Translations under genes and position numbers: made by a program
Part shown: positions 1 through 8,200 of the stretch, piece by piece
How the letters are laid out: the number at the start of each line of letters is the position of its first letter
Numbering within the stretch: the stretch's first letter is position 1
Assembly: GCA_022447275.1 (NCBI GenBank)
Contig: JAKVBK010000003.1
Coordinates: 62,001 to 126,000 of the forward strand
Reading direction: 5' to 3'
DNA: 64,000 bases
Source: Oceanicola sp.
GTDB taxonomy: Bacteria > Pseudomonadota > Alphaproteobacteria > Rhodobacterales > Rhodobacteraceae
Notes under the pieces: model-generated
What the model saw: only the letters and a program-made list of their open reading frames with translations
Database searches by the model: none
What the model was told of the DNA's origin: nothing

Positions 1-1
1 G

Positions 2-1516
2 CGCTGGATCGACGGCATCCTCGAGGAGAAGGACAACATGGACCAGCCGGACAATGTCCGCGCCATGGTGCTGTGGGGTCACGCTCCGAACTCTCAGACC
101 CGTATGGTTGAGATGAAGAAGGCGATGGAGATGCTCGACATGCTTGTCGTCATCGATCCCTTCCCCACCGTCTCCGCCGTTCTGCATGACCGTGAAGACG
201 GTGTGTACCTGCTGCCGGCCTCGACCCAGTTCGAGACCTATGGTTCGGTCACCGCGTCCAACCGGTCGATCCAGTGGCGCGAGCAGGTCATCGATCCGCT
301 CTTCGAGTCCAAGCCCGATCACGAGATCATCGGCCTGTTCTCCAAGAAGTTCGGCTTCCATGACAGGATCTTCCGCAACATCTCGATCGAGGAGGATGGG
401 ATCACTCCAAACATCGAGGACACGCTGCGCGAGATCAACTCGGGCATGTGGACGATCGGGTATACCGGCCAGTCGCCGGAGCGCCTGAAGCTGCATATGG
501 CAAACCAGCACACCTTCGACCGGACCACGCTGCAAGCTGTGGGTGGGCCCGCCGATGGGGATTTCTACGGTCTGCCATGGCCCTCATGGGGCACGGCCGA
601 AATGGGCCACCCCGGCACACCAAACCTCTATGACATGTCCAAGCCTGTGGCAGAAGGTGGCCTGACATTCCGTGCGCGCTTCGGCGTCGAGCGGGATGGC
701 GACAACCTGCTCGCTGATGGCGTGGCCTCTGTAGGGTCCGAAATCCAGGATGGATATCCGGAATTCACCATGCAGATGCTGATGGATCTGGGCTGGGATG
801 GTGATCTGACAGACGAAGAGCGCGCTGCGATCGACGCTGTTGCCGGGCCCAAGACCAACTGGAAGACCGACCTTTCCGGCGGCATCCAGCGGGTTGCGAT
901 CAAGCATGGCTGCGCGCCCTTCGGGAACGCAAAAGCCCGTGCTGTTGTGTGGACATTCCCGGATCCGGTGCCGCTGCACCGCGAGCCGCTCTACACAAAC
1001 CGTCGCGATCTGGTTGCGGACTATCCCACCTACGAAGACCGCAAGTTCTACCGTCTGCCGACGATGTACGCGTCGATCCAGAAGCAGGACTTCTCGAAGG
1101 ACTACCCGATCATCCTCACCTCCGGCCGCTTGGTCGAATATGAGGGCGGCGGCGACGAGACGCGGTCTAACCCATGGCTGGCTGAACTTCAGCAAGACAT
1201 GTTCGTCGAGATTCACCCACGTGACGCCAATAACCTTGGTGTGCGGGATGGCGCTCAGGTCTGGGTCGAAGGCCCGGAAGGCGGCAAGGTCAAGGTCATG
1301 GCAATGGTGACAGAGCGGGTCGGAGAAGGCGTTGCCTTCATGCCGTTCCACTTTGGTGGCCACTATCAGGGTGAGGACCTTCGGTCCAAGTACCCGGATG
1401 GGGCAGATCCCTATGTTCTGGGTGAATCCACCAACACCGCGCAGACCTACGGGTACGACTCCGTGACTCAGATGCAGGAGACGAAAGCGACTCTCTGCAA
1501 GATCATGCCAGCGTAA
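2..1516 (+). CDS. fdhA: formate dehydrogenase catalytic (alpha) subunit, C-terminal part
   Basis: The frame is open from the first bases of the window, so the N-terminus, with the 4Fe-4S domain and the Cys/Sec ligand, lies upstream. About 504 codons are visible. They match the bis-MGD-binding part of the respiratory (FdnG/FDH3-like) formate dehydrogenase large subunit: a stretch beginning VLWGHAPNSQTR, then a C-terminal molydopterin-binding domain with PIILTSGRLVEYEGGGDETR and FVEIHPRDANNLGV. The family oxidises formate to CO2 and passes electrons to an iron-sulfur subunit. It ends 15 bases before the beta-subunit gene, which has a clear GGAGG ribosome-binding site. The adjacent tungstate transporter suggests W may replace Mo, but that is inference. 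Whether the active site uses Cys or Sec cannot be seen here. Confidence 0.93.
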   Translation, partial: RWIDGILEEKDNMDQPDNVRAMVLWGHAPNSQTRMVEMKKAMEMLDMLVVIDPFPTVSAVLHDREDGVYLLPASTQFETYGSVTASNRSIQWREQVIDPLFESKPDHEIIGLFSKKFGFHDRIFRNISIEEDGITPNIEDTLREINSGMWTIGYTGQSPERLKLHMANQHTFDRTTLQAVGGPADGDFYGLPWPSWGTAEMGHPGTPNLYDMSKPVAEGGLTFRARFGVERDGDNLLADGVASVGSEIQDGYPEFTMQMLMDLGWDGDLTDEERAAIDAVAGPKTNWKTDLSGGIQRVAIKHGCAPFGNAKARAVVWTFPDPVPLHREPLYTNRRDLVADYPTYEDRKFYRLPTMYASIQKQDFSKDYPIILTSGRLVEYEGGGDETRSNPWLAELQQDMFVEIHPRDANNLGVRDGAQVWVEGPEGGKVKVMAMVTERVGEGVAFMPFHFGGHYQGEDLRSKYPDGADPYVLGESTNTAQTYGYDSVTQMQETKATLCKIMPA

Positions 1517-1531
1517 GGAGGAGAACGAACA

Positions 1532-2128
1532 ATGGCTGCTAGAGCTAAGTTCCTGTGTGACGCCGAGCGCTGCATCGAATGCAACGCCTGTGTCACGGCC
1601 TGTAAGAACGAGCACGAGGTGCCTTGGGGCATCAACCGTCGTCGCGTGGTGACCATCCAGGATGGTAAGCCGGGCGAGCGCTCGATCTCCGTGGCCTGCA
1701 TGCACTGTTCAGACGCGCCCTGTATGGCCGTCTGCCCGGTGGACTGCTTCTACCAAAACGAGGAAGGGGTGGTTCTCCACTCCAAGGACCTCTGCATTGG
1801 TTGTGGCTACTGCTTCTATGCGTGCCCCTTTGGCGCGCCGCAGTACCCGCAGGCTGGCAACTTCGGATCCCGTGGCAAGATGGACAAATGTACCTTCTGT
1901 GCCGGTGGTCCCGAAGAAACCCACTCCACCGAAGAGTTCGCCAAGTACGGGCGCAACCGGATCGCGGAAGGCAAGCTGCCGATCTGCGCCGAGATGTGCT
2001 CGACCAAGGCGCTGCTCGCCGGTGACGGTGACGTTGTCTCGGCCATCTACCGCGAGCGTGTGGTGGCCCGTGGCTTCGGCTCCGGTGCGTGGGGCTGGGG
2101 TACGGCCTACGACCAGAAAGACGGCTAA
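1532..2128 (+). CDS. fdhB: formate dehydrogenase iron-sulfur (beta) subunit
   Basis: This 198-residue protein has the layout of a four-cluster ferredoxin subunit. Cys-rich motifs are [20 protein letters not shown] near the N-terminus, [17 protein letters not shown] near residue 55, [19 protein letters not shown] near residue 90, and a last set in CTFCAGG and [11 protein letters not shown]. Such subunits carry electrons from the catalytic subunit to a membrane cytochrome b. No signal peptide or C-terminal membrane anchor is seen, so export, if any, would be as a complex with the alpha subunit through its Tat signal (established for this family, not visible here). It follows the alpha gene by 15 bases behind an AAGGAGG-like site. 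The cytochrome b partner comes only after an unusual 445-bp gap. Confidence 0.95.
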   Translation: MAARAKFLCDAERCIECNACVTACKNEHEVPWGINRRRVVTIQDGKPGERSISVACMHCSDAPCMAVCPVDCFYQNEEGVVLHSKDLCIGCGYCFYACPFGAPQYPQAGNFGSRGKMDKCTFCAGGPEETHSTEEFAKYGRNRIAEGKLPICAEMCSTKALLAGDGDVVSAIYRERVVARGFGSGAWGWGTAYDQKDG

Positions 2129-2155
2129 GCCGCGCTTTCGGTTTTAGAGATGGGA

Positions 2156-2181
2156 CGGGCGCCTTGCTTGCAGGGCGCCCG
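2156..2181 (+). terminator. GC-rich hairpin after fdhB
   Basis: Perfect 8-bp arms (CGGGCGCC and GGCGCCCG) flank a 10-base loop 28 bases after the fdhB stop codon. No T-tract follows, so this is either a weak terminator or an mRNA-stabilising structure at the end of the alpha-beta message. Confidence 0.4.
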
Positions 2182-2242
2182 CTCCAACAGAGGCCAGGCG
2201 AGGCACCCCTTCTTCGCTTTTGCCCCTCACCGAGGACATTTT

Positions 2243-2413
2243 ATGCAACCCGCACCTGCAGGCATCTCCAAAGCGGCTGCCGCATGCTTGGCACGCCAAG
2301 CTCGGGCGCAGCCCTGCGTCTTCCGTGACGATCTGGTGCTCAACACCCCTGCGCTTTTGCGTTGGGCGCGGGACGCAGATGGCCAGATGGCCAGCGCAGG
2401 CGCACAAGTTTGA
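2243..2413 (+). CDS. possible small protein, unrecognised
   Basis: A 56-residue frame begins at an ATG that follows a GAGG ribosome-binding-site-like element by seven bases. The predicted product starts MQPAPAGISKAAAACLARQ and ends LLRWARDADGQMASAGAQV. It has no signal peptide, no membrane segment and no motif I recognise. It sits on the operon strand between the beta and gamma subunits of formate dehydrogenase, where a small accessory protein would be plausible. GC-rich DNA produces chance frames of this length easily, so the call rests only on the start context and position. Confidence 0.22.
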   Translation: MQPAPAGISKAAAACLARQARAQPCVFRDDLVLNTPALLRWARDADGQMASAGAQV

Positions 2414-2574
2414 CCGCTGCGTGTGCACCAGCAAGACGGGTCGGCCGGCCAGCGCCGATCACACTCAAGCCGGGCGGAAAGCCGGCGATCTGATGCCGGG
2501 CCTGTCCGCCCGGACCCTGAATTCAAACTGTGCCCGCAGGCGATCTGCCCGGGTCCTGACTGGAGAAACTGACC

Positions 2575-3774
2575 ATGATCCGTGCCCTTCTCGTGGCCCT
2601 TCTGTGTACGTTCCTAGCCCTTCCCGCTGCTGCACAGGACACGACGGCCCCCGAAACAGACCGCTCCGCAACAGGGGGCGCGCAAACCCTCGATGACATC
2701 ATGCGCCGCCAGGAAGGTTTGCCGGTTGCCCCTCGTGGGGATGCGGACATCGAAGATACGGCGGCGGGCATGGCCAATCAGCTTGGCACCCTTGGCGGTG
2801 CCAGTGACTCTGAGGTGTGGCGCGCGCTGCGCTATGGTCATGACACTGTTGAGGTTTCGGCCGGGGGCGATGTGGCCCGTGTGCTGATGCAGGATGGTGG
2901 CATGAAATGGTGGCAGTACCGCGAAGGGCCAATGTCCCGGTTCGGGGCTTATCTGTTGCTGGGCACCATCGGAGCGCTTGCCCTGTTCTTCCTGCTGCGC
3001 GGTCGGGTGCCGCTGGATGAGCCAGAGACGGGCCGCACGGTCACGCGGTTCAAGGCGTTTGAACGGTTTTCCCACTGGATGCTTGCGGGCAGTTTCATCA
3101 TCCTCGGCCTCTCTGGGCTGCTGGTGAAATATGGCCGTGACTATGTTGCCCCGCTGATTGGCAAAGAGGCAAATGCCATGCTTCTGACCGGTGCAAAATA
3201 TGCCCATAACAACTTGGCGTGGCCCTTTATGCTGGCCCTTATCTGCATCTTCTTCCTGTGGGTCTGGCACAATATCCCGAACCGGACGGACATCACTTGG
3301 ATCGCGCAGTTCGGGGGCATTGTCGGCAAGAAGCACCCGCCTGCAAAAAAGTTCAACGCAGGCCAGAAGATCATTTTCTGGAGCGTGATCCTGCTCGGTG
3401 GCTCGATCTCCATATCAGGATTGTCGCTGCTCTTCCCCTATGAACTGCCGCTCTTTGCCAAAACGTTCACGGTGCTCAATGACATCGGCATTACCGCACT
3501 CTTCGGAATGGACCCCTTGCCGGTGGAGCTGGCACCACAGGAAGAAATGCAACTGGCTGCAACGTGGCACGCGCTCGTCGGTTTTGTGCTGATGGCGATC
3601 ATCGTGGCCCATATTTATATCGGCTCGGTCGGTATGGAGGGGGCCTTTGCCGCCATGGGCACCGGCGAGGTGGACGAGGCTTGGGCGCATCAACACCACT
3701 CGCTGTGGTTGGAAGAGGTCCAGGCCAAGCAGGCAGAGGCCCCGGAGCCCGGTGCTGCCACGCCTGCGGAGTAG
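2575..3774 (+). CDS. fdhI: formate dehydrogenase cytochrome b (gamma) subunit
   Basis: This 399-residue protein carries a cleavable signal peptide (residues 1-20, ending LPAAAQ), a periplasmic segment of about 100 residues and then hydrophobic helices. The first is near residues 120-142. The FdnI-type di-haem cytochrome b core follows, with His in FERFSHWMLAGSFIILG and in the C-terminal helices WHALVGFVLMAIIVAHIYIG. Family members anchor formate dehydrogenase in the membrane and pass electrons to the quinone pool. E. coli FdnI is only about 220 residues. The extra N-terminal domain is typical of the longer FDH3-like gamma subunits. The ATG at 2575 has a TGGAGAAA element upstream. The next gene starts five bases after its stop codon. 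Confidence 0.93.
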   Translation: MIRALLVALLCTFLALPAAAQDTTAPETDRSATGGAQTLDDIMRRQEGLPVAPRGDADIEDTAAGMANQLGTLGGASDSEVWRALRYGHDTVEVSAGGDVARVLMQDGGMKWWQYREGPMSRFGAYLLLGTIGALALFFLLRGRVPLDEPETGRTVTRFKAFERFSHWMLAGSFIILGLSGLLVKYGRDYVAPLIGKEANAMLLTGAKYAHNNLAWPFMLALICIFFLWVWHNIPNRTDITWIAQFGGIVGKKHPPAKKFNAGQKIIFWSVILLGGSISISGLSLLFPYELPLFAKTFTVLNDIGITALFGMDPLPVELAPQEEMQLAATWHALVGFVLMAIIVAHIYIGSVGMEGAFAAMGTGEVDEAWAHQHHSLWLEEVQAKQAEAPEPGAATPAE

Positions 3775-3779
3775 CCAGC

Positions 3780-5060
3780 ATGCGCTTGGCTGTGGCATGC
3801 GCGGTCCTGTTCAGCTGCGCCACATCTGTCGTGGCGCAGGGCTTCACCACATTGAAAGGCCATGGCGGCCCGATCATGGGTGTGGATGTGGGCCCTGATG
3901 GGCTGATCGCGACAGCAAGTTTTGACAATTCTGTCGGGCTTTGGAAAGACGGGGAGCCCACCTGGCTGGAGGGCCATGACGCCGCTGTGGTGGCCGTCAC
4001 TTTTGGCCCGACGGGCGCGCTTGTGAGCGGAGGGGATGATTTCACCGTCCGGCTTTGGGGGGAGGTGCCACGCGTGCTCGGCCGGCATCTGGGCAAAGTG
4101 GCCACGGTGGCGATCTCGCCTGACGGCCGTGTGGCTGCCTCTGGCAGTTGGGATGGGACAATCCACCTGTGGCCGCTGGATGGCAGCGCCGGACAGGCCC
4201 TGCCCGTGCCCGGTTCTGGTGTCAACAGCGTGGCCTTCGATCCGATTGGGCGTTTTCTGTTTGCGGGCACATCCAAGGGGGCGCTGCTGCGCTATGACCT
4301 GTGGGACCCCGGCGCGACACCCTACCCGATGATCCAGCATGGGTTCGGGGTCAATCAGTTGATTGCCGGGGACGGTTGGGTTGCCTATGGGGCGGTCGAT
4401 GGCGGCACCCGGGTGATCGATGCCAATACCGGCGCGCCCATCGCAGATTTCACACTGGACCGTCGCCCGATCCTTGCAATGGATTATCACCCGGACACAG
4501 GGCAGATCGCTGTGGGGGACGGGCATGGCTACATCATGATGGTCGATGCGGATAAGTGGCGGATCACCCGTGATTTCCGGGCAACGCGTCGGGGGCCTGT
4601 CTGGGCTTTGGCGTTCTCCAATGACGGGTCGGTTATCCATGCGGGCGGGCTGGATGACGCTGTCTATAGCTGGCCGGTTGCCCTTCTGGGGACGTTCGAT
4701 CCCGCCATTGATGGAGAGCGTGCCTTCCTGCGCGACCCCGAAACAATGCCTAACGGCGAGCGGCAGTTCACGCGCAAATGTGCGATCTGTCACGCGCTGG
4801 AGGCAGGGCCCTCGCGCAAGGCTGGCCCCACATTGCATGCGCTTTTTGGGCGGCGTGCGGGCACTGTGCCCGACTACCCGTATTCACAGACGCTCGACGG
4901 ATCGGATATCATCTGGTCAGAGGAGACGGTGGATGCGCTTTTTGACGAGGGTCCGGATCACTACATTCCGGGATCGAAAATGCCGATGCAGGTGATCTCT
5001 GGCGCTGATGACCGCGCGGACCTGATCGCTTATCTGAAGCAAGCAACCATGGGAGACTAA
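3780..5060 (+). CDS. secreted WD40-repeat protein with C-terminal cytochrome c domain
   Basis: The start is taken at the ATG at 3780, five bases after the gamma-subunit stop, because it opens a good signal peptide (MRLAVACAVLFSCATSVVAQ). The longer open frame would run through fdhI. The 426-residue product has WD40-like blades from about residue 20 to 310, e.g. GLIATASFDNSVGLWKDGEP, SGGDDFTVRLWGEVP and AASGSWDGTIHLWPLDG. A class I cytochrome c domain follows, with haem motif CAICH near residues 333-337 and a likely Met ligand in GSKMPMQ. The protein should be periplasmic and haem-bearing. Its place directly behind the cytochrome b subunit suggests an electron-transfer or sensing role with formate dehydrogenase, but no function is established that I know of. 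Confidence 0.88.
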   Translation: MRLAVACAVLFSCATSVVAQGFTTLKGHGGPIMGVDVGPDGLIATASFDNSVGLWKDGEPTWLEGHDAAVVAVTFGPTGALVSGGDDFTVRLWGEVPRVLGRHLGKVATVAISPDGRVAASGSWDGTIHLWPLDGSAGQALPVPGSGVNSVAFDPIGRFLFAGTSKGALLRYDLWDPGATPYPMIQHGFGVNQLIAGDGWVAYGAVDGGTRVIDANTGAPIADFTLDRRPILAMDYHPDTGQIAVGDGHGYIMMVDADKWRITRDFRATRRGPVWALAFSNDGSVIHAGGLDDAVYSWPVALLGTFDPAIDGERAFLRDPETMPNGERQFTRKCAICHALEAGPSRKAGPTLHALFGRRAGTVPDYPYSQTLDGSDIIWSEETVDALFDEGPDHYIPGSKMPMQVISGADDRADLIAYLKQATMGD

Positions 5061-5064
5061 CGAT

Positions 5065-5190
5065 ATGAAAGCCATGTTCGCGGGGTTCGCAGCCATGATC
5101 GTGCTCGCAATAGGAGGGTATTTCATACTGGAAAACATGCATTTTTCCACCGCAGAAGTCTCTTCCAGCGATAACGTCCGACTGGACTGA
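5065..5190 (+). CDS. 41-residue single-pass membrane peptide
   Basis: A short gene begins four bases after the WD40-cytochrome stop, inside the same operon. The product starts MKAMFAGFAAMIVLAIGGYF and ends with a polar tail rich in Ser and Asp. Residues 5-23 form one convincing membrane helix, with the tail probably on the periplasmic side. No family is recognised. Its position, tight spacing and membrane-helix design resemble the tiny helper subunits often found with respiratory cytochrome complexes, so a structural role with the formate dehydrogenase or cytochrome c protein is plausible. That is inference. Confidence 0.6.
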   Translation: MKAMFAGFAAMIVLAIGGYFILENMHFSTAEVSSSDNVRLD

Positions 5191-5215
5191 TCGAGGCAAG
5201 GCAAGGAGGGTCGGT

Positions 5216-6559
5216 GTGCAGCAGTTGAAGGCACTGGACGAGTATGGCGCAACGCTGTCTGGCGCATCCATTCTCGTGGTGGATGATGAGCCGGGAATGC
5301 GCAATTTTCTGGCCAAGACGCTGCGCCCTCGGGTGCGGCGTGTCGTTGAAGCAGCCTCGCCGGCGGAGGCGAGCATCGCCTTGGATGATGGCAATTTTGA
5401 TCTGGTGATCCTCGACAATGTGATGCCGGGCACACGTGGTTTGGATTGGCTGGCCGAACAGCGGCGCAAGGGCTTTTTCGCAGATGCTATACTGATCACG
5501 GCCTATGCGGATCTCGATACGGCCATCGCCGCGCTGCGCGCCGGAGTTGCAGACTTTGTGCTCAAGCCGTTTCGGGCCAACCAGATCCTTGGGGCGGTGG
5601 CGCGCACGCTGGATCGCAAATACCTGCGTCGCGACAATACGCTGATGCGGCGCGAACTGGCCGCAGACACGGCGGGATCACGCCTTGTGGGCAGTTCGGT
5701 GGCGCTCAGCGAAGTGCGCTCTATCCTGGATCGGCTGGCGCCTTTGCCGACGCCGGTTTTGTTCACCGGGCCCAGTGGTACAGGCAAGGAGCTTGCGGCG
5801 CGTCAATTGCACAGCCTGTCCGATCGCGCCGAGAAACCATTTGTGCCAGTCAATTGTGCGGCGATCGGTGCTGATCGCATCGCGGAGGAGTTGTTCGGCT
5901 CGGTTGTCGATGGCAATCGTGTCCAGCCGGGGCTTTTGCTGCTGGCCAATGGCGGCAGCCTGCTATTGGACGAGGTCGCCCAGATGCCAGATGGCGTACA
6001 GACCGCGCTTTTGCGCGTGCTGGAAGATCATCGCATTCGGCCCGTCGGCGCAGAGCGGGAAATTCCTCTGAACGTGCGCTTCCTGTTTGCAACGAATGCT
6101 GATTTGCGCGCGGCAGTGGACGCGGGCACGTTCCGAGCAGATCTCTACCATCGCATCAACGTGGTGCAGATCGCCATGCCCCATCTGAAAGACCGTCTCG
6201 AAGATATTGTCGAACTTGCTGTGCTGTTCATGGACCATTTCTCGGCCCAGCTTGGGATGCCGAAGCTGGCATTGGACGATGAAACATTGGTGAAACTCAG
6301 CCGCTACGATTGGCCGGGCAATGTGCGCGAACTCAAGAATCTGATCGAGCGCTCGGTGATTTTGGGCGCATTTCCGGATGCCTTTGCGGGCAATGGGGAT
6401 GTCAAAGGCGCCCAAGCGGTGGAAGATCTCGAACTGGTCACGCAGCGCCACATTCTGCACGTGCTCGATCTATGCGACGGCAACAGAGCAGAGGCGGCGC
6501 GGCGTCTTGGTGTGAGCCGCAAGACAGTGGATCGCAAGGTGGCGGCATGGGCGCGCTAG
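5216..6559 (+). CDS. NtrC-family response regulator lacking the GAFTGA motif
   Basis: A GTG start at 5216 follows a strong AAGGAGG site. The 447-residue protein has a receiver domain (acidic pocket VVDDEPG, phospho-acceptor Asp67 in VILDNVMPG), an AAA+ domain with Walker A GPSGTGKE (about residues 185-192) and Walker B-like SLLLDEV, and a C-terminal Fis-type helix-turn-helix ending RAEAARRLGVSRKTVDRKV. The stretch between ELFG and the Walker B motif, where sigma-54 activators carry GAFTGA, reads SVVDGNRVQPG instead and is shortened. It therefore probably does not remodel sigma-54 polymerase, as is known for Rhodobacter NtrC. The likely kinase partner is at 19773-21749. It may control the flanking formate dehydrogenase and tup operons. 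Confidence 0.9.
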   Translation: MQQLKALDEYGATLSGASILVVDDEPGMRNFLAKTLRPRVRRVVEAASPAEASIALDDGNFDLVILDNVMPGTRGLDWLAEQRRKGFFADAILITAYADLDTAIAALRAGVADFVLKPFRANQILGAVARTLDRKYLRRDNTLMRRELAADTAGSRLVGSSVALSEVRSILDRLAPLPTPVLFTGPSGTGKELAARQLHSLSDRAEKPFVPVNCAAIGADRIAEELFGSVVDGNRVQPGLLLLANGGSLLLDEVAQMPDGVQTALLRVLEDHRIRPVGAEREIPLNVRFLFATNADLRAAVDAGTFRADLYHRINVVQIAMPHLKDRLEDIVELAVLFMDHFSAQLGMPKLALDDETLVKLSRYDWPGNVRELKNLIERSVILGAFPDAFAGNGDVKGAQAVEDLELVTQRHILHVLDLCDGNRAEAARRLGVSRKTVDRKVAAWAR

Positions 6560-6574
6560 GTTCCGTAAATTATG

Positions 6575-6591
6575 CAGTAAAAAACATACTG
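6575..6591 (+). promoter_or_regulatory. candidate operator upstream of tupBCA
   Basis: CAGTA and TACTG form an inverted repeat around an A-rich 7-base spacer in an AT-rich 151-bp intergenic region between the response regulator and tupB. A site for a metal- or oxyanion-responsive regulator would be expected here. The HTH/PBP-like protein at 9109-9987 is a local candidate. No consensus is known to me for this sequence. Confidence 0.35.
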
Positions 6592-6710
6592 TGACGTGTT
6601 TGATGCGGATAAGGCTTGTCTACACTGATGAAAAGCAGACTAAAAACTTGTTTCACCGCGAGAGTTGCCCCTAAGATTTTGTAAGATTCAACAGGAAGGA
6701 ACGGGAAATT

Positions 6711-7418
6711 ATGCAAGGAATGGCAGAGTCCCTGTCCCTTGCCGGCGCGCTGGTTCTGGCCGCCGATCCTGATCTTTTGCAGATCGTGGCCCTGTCCCTT
6801 TATGTCAGCCTGTCGGCCACGGTGATTGCCTTATGTCTGGGCTTGCCGCTTGGCGCATTGCTGGCCATCGGAAAATTTCGGGGGCGGGGCGGCGTGATCG
6901 TGGCGGTCAACGCTTTGATGGGTTTGCCGCCGGTGGTGGTTGGCTTGATCGTCTACCTGTATTTGTCGCGCTCCGGGCCGCTCGGGTTCCTCGGCCTGCT
7001 GTATACCCCCACGGCCATGATCATTGCGCAGACCCTGCTGATCACACCCATCATTGCAGCGCTGTCACGGCAGGTGCTTGAAGATCTTCATCTCGAATAT
7101 GCCGAGCAGTTCAGATCCTTCTGCCTGACGCGGAGGCAGACCATTCAAGCCCTGCTCTGGGACGGGCGCTATGCGCTGATGACGGTGGGGCTGGCCGGAT
7201 TTGGACGCGCGATTGCCGAGGTGGGGGCCGTGATCATTGTCGGTGGCAATATTGATCATCTGACCCGTGTGATGACGACGTCGATCGCGCTGGAAACCTC
7301 CAAGGGAGATCTTCCGCTGGCGCTGGCGCTTGGCATCGTGCTGTTGGTGATTGCGCTCGGGGTGAATGCGGCTGTGCATTCCCTGCGGTTGAGTGCCGTG
7401 AGGCAAGCCTATGCGTGA
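6711..7418 (+). CDS. tupB: tungstate ABC transporter permease
   Basis: This 235-residue integral membrane protein has a binding-protein-dependent transport fold with about five helices. It carries the TupB/ModB-like cytoplasmic loop, seen as FGRAIAEVGAVIIVGGNI. TupB normally forms a homodimeric channel with TupC that imports tungstate delivered by TupA. The ATG follows AGGAAGGAACGGGAAATT, so translation should start here. Its end overlaps the tupC start by eight bases. Tungstate uptake fits the two formate dehydrogenases in the window, since many enzymes of this class use W. Confidence 0.92.
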   Translation: MQGMAESLSLAGALVLAADPDLLQIVALSLYVSLSATVIALCLGLPLGALLAIGKFRGRGGVIVAVNALMGLPPVVVGLIVYLYLSRSGPLGFLGLLYTPTAMIIAQTLLITPIIAALSRQVLEDLHLEYAEQFRSFCLTRRQTIQALLWDGRYALMTVGLAGFGRAIAEVGAVIIVGGNIDHLTRVMTTSIALETSKGDLPLALALGIVLLVIALGVNAAVHSLRLSAVRQAYA

Positions 7419-8169
7419 TGCCGCCCTTCCTCTGCTGGATACGCTCGCCGATGCGATGCCCGCCAACCGGCCGATTGTGCCCCTAGAAGTGGCCGGGCTG
7501 ACTGTGCGGCGTGATGGCCGTGCCCTTTTGGATGGGCTTGAATTGTCACTCGGGGCACATGGCGTGACGGCGATCATGGGGCCGAACGGGGCCGGCAAAA
7601 GCCTCTTGTTGCGTTGCTTGCATGGCCTCGTCACGCCGGATGCCGGGGCAATGTCGTGGAACGGATTGGCGCCCGAGGCCGCAAGGCACCGCCAGGCGCT
7701 GGTGTTTCAAAAGCCTGTTCTGCTGCGGCGATCGGTTGCGGCAAACGTGGATTTCGTGCTCAAGGCGCGCGGGGCGGATCTGGCGCGCCGTGCGGTTCTG
7801 CTGGAGCATGTGGGCCTGCTGGCCAAGGCGGGGCAACCGGCCCGCCTGCTGTCTGGCGGAGAGGCGCAGCGGTTGGCTTTGGCCCGCGCCCTTGCCACGG
7901 GCCCGGATGTTCTGTTGCTCGATGAGCCCACAGCCAGCCTCGATCCGGCGTCCACGCAGATGATCGAAGAGATCCTCAAAAGCGTTGCTCTGCATGGCGT
8001 CCGGGTTCTGATCGTGACCCATGATGCCCATCAGGCGCGACGGATCGCTGATGATGTGGTGTTTGTCAGCAAGGGCCGCGTGGTCGAGCACAGCCCGGCG
8101 ACAGATTTCTTTCCAAAGCCCGGAACAGCCCTTGCCCGTGCCTATCTTGAAGGCGCCATCATCCCTTGA
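7411..8169 (+). CDS. tupC: tungstate ABC transporter ATP-binding protein
   Basis: This 252-residue ABC ATPase has Walker A GPNGAGKSLLLRCLHG, signature LLSGGEAQRLALAR and Walker B VLLLDEPTASLD followed by the switch His in VTHDAHQARRI. It energises tungstate import with the TupB channel. No C-terminal oxyanion-sensing (TOBE/MOP) domain is present, unlike ModC, which fits the TupC type. The start overlaps the end of tupB, indicating translational coupling, and tupA follows after 31 bases. Substrate assignment rests on TupA and TupB. The ATPase alone would not distinguish tungstate from molybdate. Confidence 0.92.
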   Translation: MRDAALPLLDTLADAMPANRPIVPLEVAGLTVRRDGRALLDGLELSLGAHGVTAIMGPNGAGKSLLLRCLHGLVTPDAGAMSWNGLAPEAARHRQALVFQKPVLLRRSVAANVDFVLKARGADLARRAVLLEHVGLLAKAGQPARLLSGGEAQRLALARALATGPDVLLLDEPTASLDPASTQMIEEILKSVALHGVRVLIVTHDAHQARRIADDVVFVSKGRVVEHSPATDFFPKPGTALARAYLEGAIIP

Positions 8170-8200
8170 GACATCCATTTGCTTTCCATGAGAGGTGCCC

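Larger units (their letters stand above)
2129..2574. other. 446-bp gap inside the formate dehydrogenase operon
   Basis: No recognisable gene separates the beta and gamma subunits. The stretch holds a GC hairpin at 2156-2181, a weak small ORF at 2243-2413, a direct repeat of ATGGCCAG near 2378-2393, and a GGACCC/GGGTCC inverted repeat between about 2514 and 2556, just upstream of the gamma-subunit start. It could act as an mRNA-processing or attenuation region that sets subunit ratios, or it may be the relic of a lost gene. Both are inference. Confidence 0.5.

Noticed and set aside
6596..6612. FNR/FnrL-like site in the tup promoter (TTGAT-GCGG-ATAAG)
   Set aside because: The second half-site matches ATCAA at only three of five positions.
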